Below are positions 60,701-64,000 of a DNA stretch of 64,000 nt, piece by piece. The DNA lies in the NCBI GenBank assembly GCA_030549495.1, contig JAUIRK010000936.1:1054001-1118000 (forward strand). Reading direction: 5' to 3'. The DNA comes from Nectonema munidae. Taxonomy: Eukaryota > Nematomorpha > Nectonematoida > Nectonematidae. Made by a program: the position numbers and the translations under genes. Under the pieces are notes generated by a model, which saw only the letters and a program-made list of their open reading frames with translations, was not told the DNA's origin and did no database searches. Position 1 is the stretch's first letter. The number at the start of each line of letters is the position of its first letter.

Positions 60701-61667
60701 ATCAAAAGATGCAGCTAAGGATTTTAGGAAAAGTCAAAAAGTTTGAGGGCATATAATTTAGCCAATTTTGTACAATAGAAATTTTAGTTGAGGGGCGGGG
60801 AGATGGGGTTAACAGATTAATATTAAAGAGCTACTTTTATAAGTACAACCCGTGCTATTTTAGCGTCTATAAAAATAACTCGGGAGATATATTTAAAAAC
60901 GGAAACTGTTTAAAATATATTATGGAGGATTGAAAAGATGGCAAAACTCTGGCAAGAAAAACATTGTAAATGGAGTGGGGTAAACACTTGCCTCCATAGA
61001 ATATAAAACAAAAACTGCTTTCGATAGTTGTGTTTGTGTGTAAATGCCTGAACTATAGAAAATATTTCATTTTAAATGTAATTTTAAAACCTTTATAAAA
61101 TGTAGCACGTGTCTGTGATGAACTTCTAACAATTAAAGTTCAAAATTTGAAATTAAATTTTTTAATAAGAAGAATCAGAATCGGCCTTTTTTGAGTTTTA
61201 GTATCGTCAACCATGACTAATTTAAGGACGTCAATAAAATCATTTTTATATTTTGGTCGTGCTGATATGCTAATGTTTTATGTTTTTATTTACCTAGATA
61301 TCCAAATTTAAAGACGATTAGAGATTTGTTGTACAAGCGTGGCTTTGCCAAGATTAGCAAACAACGCATTCCTATTACGAATAATGGAATGATTGAAAAA
61401 AACCTCGGTATATTCTTATAGTATCAAGATGAATATCAAATTTTTAATTTTGTTTTAGGTAAATATAATCTGATATGTATGGAAGATCTTATTCATGAGA
61501 TATACACCGTTGGATCTAATTTCAAAAAAACTTCAAACTTCTTGTGGCCATTTAAATTAAACAATCCTACAGGTGGTTGGAAAAGAAAAAATAAACATTA
61601 TGTTGAAGGTGGAGATTTTGGAAATCGGGAACATTTCATCAATCACTTGGTTCAAAAAATGGTGTAA
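51759..61667 (+). CDS. RPL7: Ribosomal protein L7 (uL30), 5 coding exons seen, first short exon missing
   Basis: Large-subunit ribosomal protein. Exons: 51759-51864, 54998-55164, 55219-55356, 61298-61407, 61459-61667. The phases join exactly, giving 242 residues plus the few from an unseen first exon, against about 245-250 in the family. Landmarks in order: the basic start [94 protein letters not shown], the second half with [19 protein letters not shown], and [44 protein letters not shown] to the end. Introns 3 and 5 (as numbered from the first exon seen: 54 and 51 bases) are minimal; the introns of 3.1 and 5.9 kb are loaded with repeats. It appears intact and expressed. Confidence 0.95.
53885..54066. 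mobile_element. hAT-type MITE with perfect 8-bp target duplication
   Basis: CCTTATTC at 53877-53884 is repeated exactly at 54067-54074. The left end TAAAGATGTATCGGATATCC and the right end ...GCATCCGATA (inward TATCGGATGC) share TATCGGAT. Inside are many GCGGAT/ATCCGC words, giving a strong hairpin. No coding sequence. It lies in the 3.1 kb intron of RPL7. Confidence 0.75.
54336..54780. mobile_element. Possible degraded hAT element
   Basis: CAGAGTCGCCAACCGTTACA resembles the hAT terminus class beginning CAG.G.TCGCCAACC. The following 400 bases are somewhat more GC-rich than the surrounding intron and include GACAGGCCGGAC. No partner end or transposase motif was recognised. Confidence 0.25.
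56066..56274. repeat. Dispersed repeat R, copy 2, left part
   Basis: Begins GGGCACAGATCCTCAAAATT and continues as in copy 1 (TTTATAATTTTCAAAATTTA, AATGAACACACCACCATTAT, TTTTATGAAGT). It is broken at the sequence ACCTTCTACCT by the hAT element and resumes at 57987. Confidence 0.75.
56275..57986 (+). mobile_element. hAT (ZBED5/Buster-like) transposon inside repeat R
   Basis: Left end CAGTGGTTTTCAAACTGGAG; the right end AGTTTGTGAATAACTC is its worn inverse. The + strand ends with the dimerisation region: [34 protein letters not shown] and, in other frames, [13 protein letters not shown] and HPIEIW pieces. That is the 'CE..FS.L..IK.+YRN' block of ZBED5-type hAT transposases. Comparison with the unoccupied copy at 37.6 kb (ACCTTCTAGCTCAA) fixes the insertion point; the 8-base flanks now match at only 5 of 8. 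Many stops and frame changes: an old insertion, in the 5.9 kb RPL7 intron. Confidence 0.75.
57987..58290. repeat. Dispersed repeat R, copy 2, right part
   Basis: Resumes with TTTAAGCTCAACAAGGGAAC and continues parallel to copy 1 through ACTCTAACAAAGTGAAG, AAATCTTTAGGGAACTG, TTGGTGTTCGAAGGTTAAA and ACTCATTGGTAATACAGGCA, diverging after about 58290. Confidence 0.75.
59080..59420. repeat. Local duplications in the RPL7 intron
   Basis: TGTTGTATT with GTTATGAACAAATAT and a following TGCTAAC, then TTTTTCAAAATT, occur at about 59092-59150 and again at 59324-59392. The word TCTCTCAGCTTCTATT occurs three times at about 59228-59308. This looks like slippage or segmental duplication and has no coding content. 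Confidence 0.6.
60230..60800 (-). repeat. Orphan repeat T, copy 2
   Basis: Inverse partner of 42180-42720. The minus strand reads TAAAATTTCTATTGTACAAA, TAGCTGCATCTTTTGATACC, TAGTTGAATGATCATCTGTC, then GTGTCAATCAAATTTGC and a second GTGTCAATCAATTTTG module. It lies in the 5.9 kb RPL7 intron. Confidence 0.65.
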
Positions 61668-64000
61668 CTTGGATATATCATCCCATTCTGCAAAATATAA
61701 TAAAGTTTGATATTGTACACTATTTTTATGAATATGCTACCTCTTTGTTTGCATGAGTAAAATTTTAGGAGTTGAAGTGGGGTATTTTAATATATTCGTA
61801 TTTGGAGTCTAAGTGGAATTTTTAAGTACCCAGAGTTGTAGTTGGATATATTCCATCTGAATCCGTAACTTTTGTTTCTTTGTGTTCTAACTACTTTTGT
61901 ACTCAATAAATACCTTTTAATGCATGAAAATAAAATTAAGGATAAATAAAAAACTATCGATGCAAACCGTCAAAACGAATGTGATTTTTGAATGCAGGGC
62001 AAAAATATAAATAAACAAAACTTCATATACCACCAGAGCACTCCTGCTAAACAATTCTAATGCACTAATACGTAATTACTTCTCTCTATTATAATCAATG
62101 AATGAGATGAACAATATTGAGTATTATATTTTCTATGAATGAAAATTGAGTAAAGTTAAAATGAATTCTACTGTAATTTATATCACAAGAATTGTGAGCG
62201 ATGAAGAACTTTTGAATAAAAAAAAATTCTTTTTGATGGCAAGTATATTCACATGCACAAAAGTTAGATATTAAAAATATGAATGGTTTCCAAAGGACCT
62301 GCCGTTTTAGTACTATTGTTATGGGGAAGCTTCCCAGCACCTCGTCTTTTATACCACCCATCGAAAGAAGTTGTCAGTTAGGCCGTCTAGAGCCCGTGAA
62401 TCCTCAAATGAGAATTTTAGTAAAGTCTACCCATAATATTGTATAATCATATCCAGGGTGAACAAAATGCAATAAAGTTCATTTTCCTGCAGACTAATTA
62501 CGAATTTTGTATCGATTTTTGACTTTTTTTGTTTCTTTGTGAAGTTTTTTAGTTCAATAAAGTCAAAAATAATTTTTCTGATAAGAATAAAATGTTTGCT
62601 TTGACAAACCAAAAAATGAAAGGATATCTATTATTATAAAGGTATAGTTTTTTGAAAGTTGGTGTGTGTGTGTGGTGAAAAAAATGCCACGCTCAACTAT
62701 CAACATTACTTTTAAAACATCTTAAAAAATGTGTTTTTATTTTGATAGAGTTTGCTCGTTACTTATTTCGATTTTTCTCTTTTACTTTGATTCAAAAGGG
62801 CTACTGAAAATTAATTTTTCGCAAATAAATTTTTATTGCAATATCATAACGATGCCACTCATGTTGACATTCTATTGCAAACAAATTTTGTATAAAGAAA
62901 TAGTTGAAATCCTACTCTAAGGGTTAATTTAGTCTATTTAAATATTATTTTTTTTTGAAAAACAGAAAGACTTCTAAAATCAAAGGAAAACATGCTAATA
63001 TGAGGATATTCCTTGTTAAAGTATCATATATAAAATATATATGCTAATTAGAAAAAAGACAATCATGTTTTTATTTAAACCACTAAGGTCATTTATCTAA
63101 GATTTAGTATTAAGATTATTTTAATTAATGCCTACAGAAAACTTGAATGCTTTTTATTTTGACAGATTCAACCATAAAAAGTTTTACTAGTGTAATGTGC
63201 GAATTTCGTGGAATGTGCTTTTATTGTCAACCTACTTTCATGTGAATGAAGGAGAAAGCTAGTAAGAATTCGCCATATAAATAAAGTTTGGATATAACAC
63301 GTCACACAGATTGAAAACAAATGTTGATTTATGATAAGCTAGAGTCAGCAATATGGATAATAGTACAGTGCCGTAATAATTACCAAATGCAATGTCAAAT
63401 ATATAAAATTCAAAATAAGTTCTACCTGTGTGGTTTTTTTCTTAATATTGTATTAATTTATTTAATAAAACAACTTTTGTTCTTTGATTTACTCAATACT
63501 TTTTATTTGTCAGATTGGGATTATTTTCTAGCTTTGTTTGATTTGCGGTCGGCTTTATGTTTTTTGTCATGATGGTATTTTAGTCAATCTAATATAGGTA
63601 ATAAATATAGACTTTAACGCCATCTAGCATTTGGGAAATAACAAGAACACTGAGTTTCGGAGATGTGCTCATCATCACCAGTGCGCAATAAGCTGATTCC
63701 AAATAATTTCAACATTTAATGACTATAAAATTAAAATAAATGGCATATAAATGAGACAAGTTTTCTGTTCAAAGTGACACCTGCAATACAATATTTTTTC
63801 ATTGGAGGAACTAGATCTTGGAGTTTTCAGAAATTTTTTAAAGAAATATACTTTTCTTTTTTTGTTGTATCTTCTTTTTAAGTTAATATTACTTTCTAAA
63901 TTTACAATAAACTAATTTGATTTGTTGTTTTGATCAATGTTTTTATTGTCTACACATTGATCATGCTCAAAATTAGTTCAATTTTTTTTACATTCCGTTG
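61668..64000. other. RPL7 3' flank, no gene recognised
   Basis: A candidate AATAAA signal at 61699-61704 lies 31 bases after the RPL7 stop. The rest is AT-rich. A short TG run is at 62661-62672. No further transposon ends or coding frames could be supported. Confidence 0.5.

Overview
This window is AT-rich nuclear DNA from an invertebrate animal. Spliced genes with GT-AG introns (several only about 50-70 bases), animal-type SLC5, ribosomal L7 and ELP3 proteins, and animal LINE, hAT, piggyBac, pogo and tRNA-SINE elements all point that way. A crustacean such as a copepod would fit, but that is a guess. Nothing bacterial, phage-like or CRISPR-like was seen, and no LTR retroelement or capsid-bearing element was recognised.

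Host genes, all on the + strand. (1) 15530-15703: a small membrane ORF resembling the cytochrome oxidase assembly factor PET117. (2) 15750-16892: an intronless ELP3-like ORF with a complete radical-SAM half but no acetyltransferase half; only 46 bases separate it from the ORF before it. (3) 17258-41980: a complete 15-exon SLC5 symporter of 644 residues, reconstructed exon by exon with phases that fit throughout. It keeps the known sugar-binding residues and has SMIT-like (inositol transporter) features. One intron has a GC donor. (4) 51759-61667: ribosomal protein L7, complete except for a short first coding exon that I could not place. A frame-broken two-winged-helix relic (VPS25-like, tentative) lies in SLC5 intron 8.

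Most other recognisable sequence is transposon debris. 1-3340: a pogo fragment, then a CR1/Jockey-type LINE inserted in an RTE-type LINE. 4385-5664: an RNase H-bearing LINE split by a poly-G hAT MITE. 7500-15124: hAT ends and fragments, a foldback element of short tandem units (8830-9754), and a TTAA MITE. SLC5 introns: a 3.86 kb piggyBac with intact TTAA ends and a 390-base TG tract, a pogo remnant, a hAT with a perfect 8-base duplication, a LINE flanked by an unusually long 67-base duplication that copies part of exon 10, TTAA MITEs, SINEs and a second piggyBac. 42.0-48 kb: an orphan repeat and a near full-length, decayed second copy of the RNase H LINE with its own hAT insertion. RPL7 introns: a hAT MITE with perfect 8-base duplications, a hAT transposon sitting in a repeat whose unoccupied copy is at 37.5 kb, and the inverted partner of the 42 kb repeat.

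The genes look like unrelated neighbours, apart from the tight PET117-like/ELP3 pair. The long introns are long because of transposon insertions; the uninvaded introns are very short.
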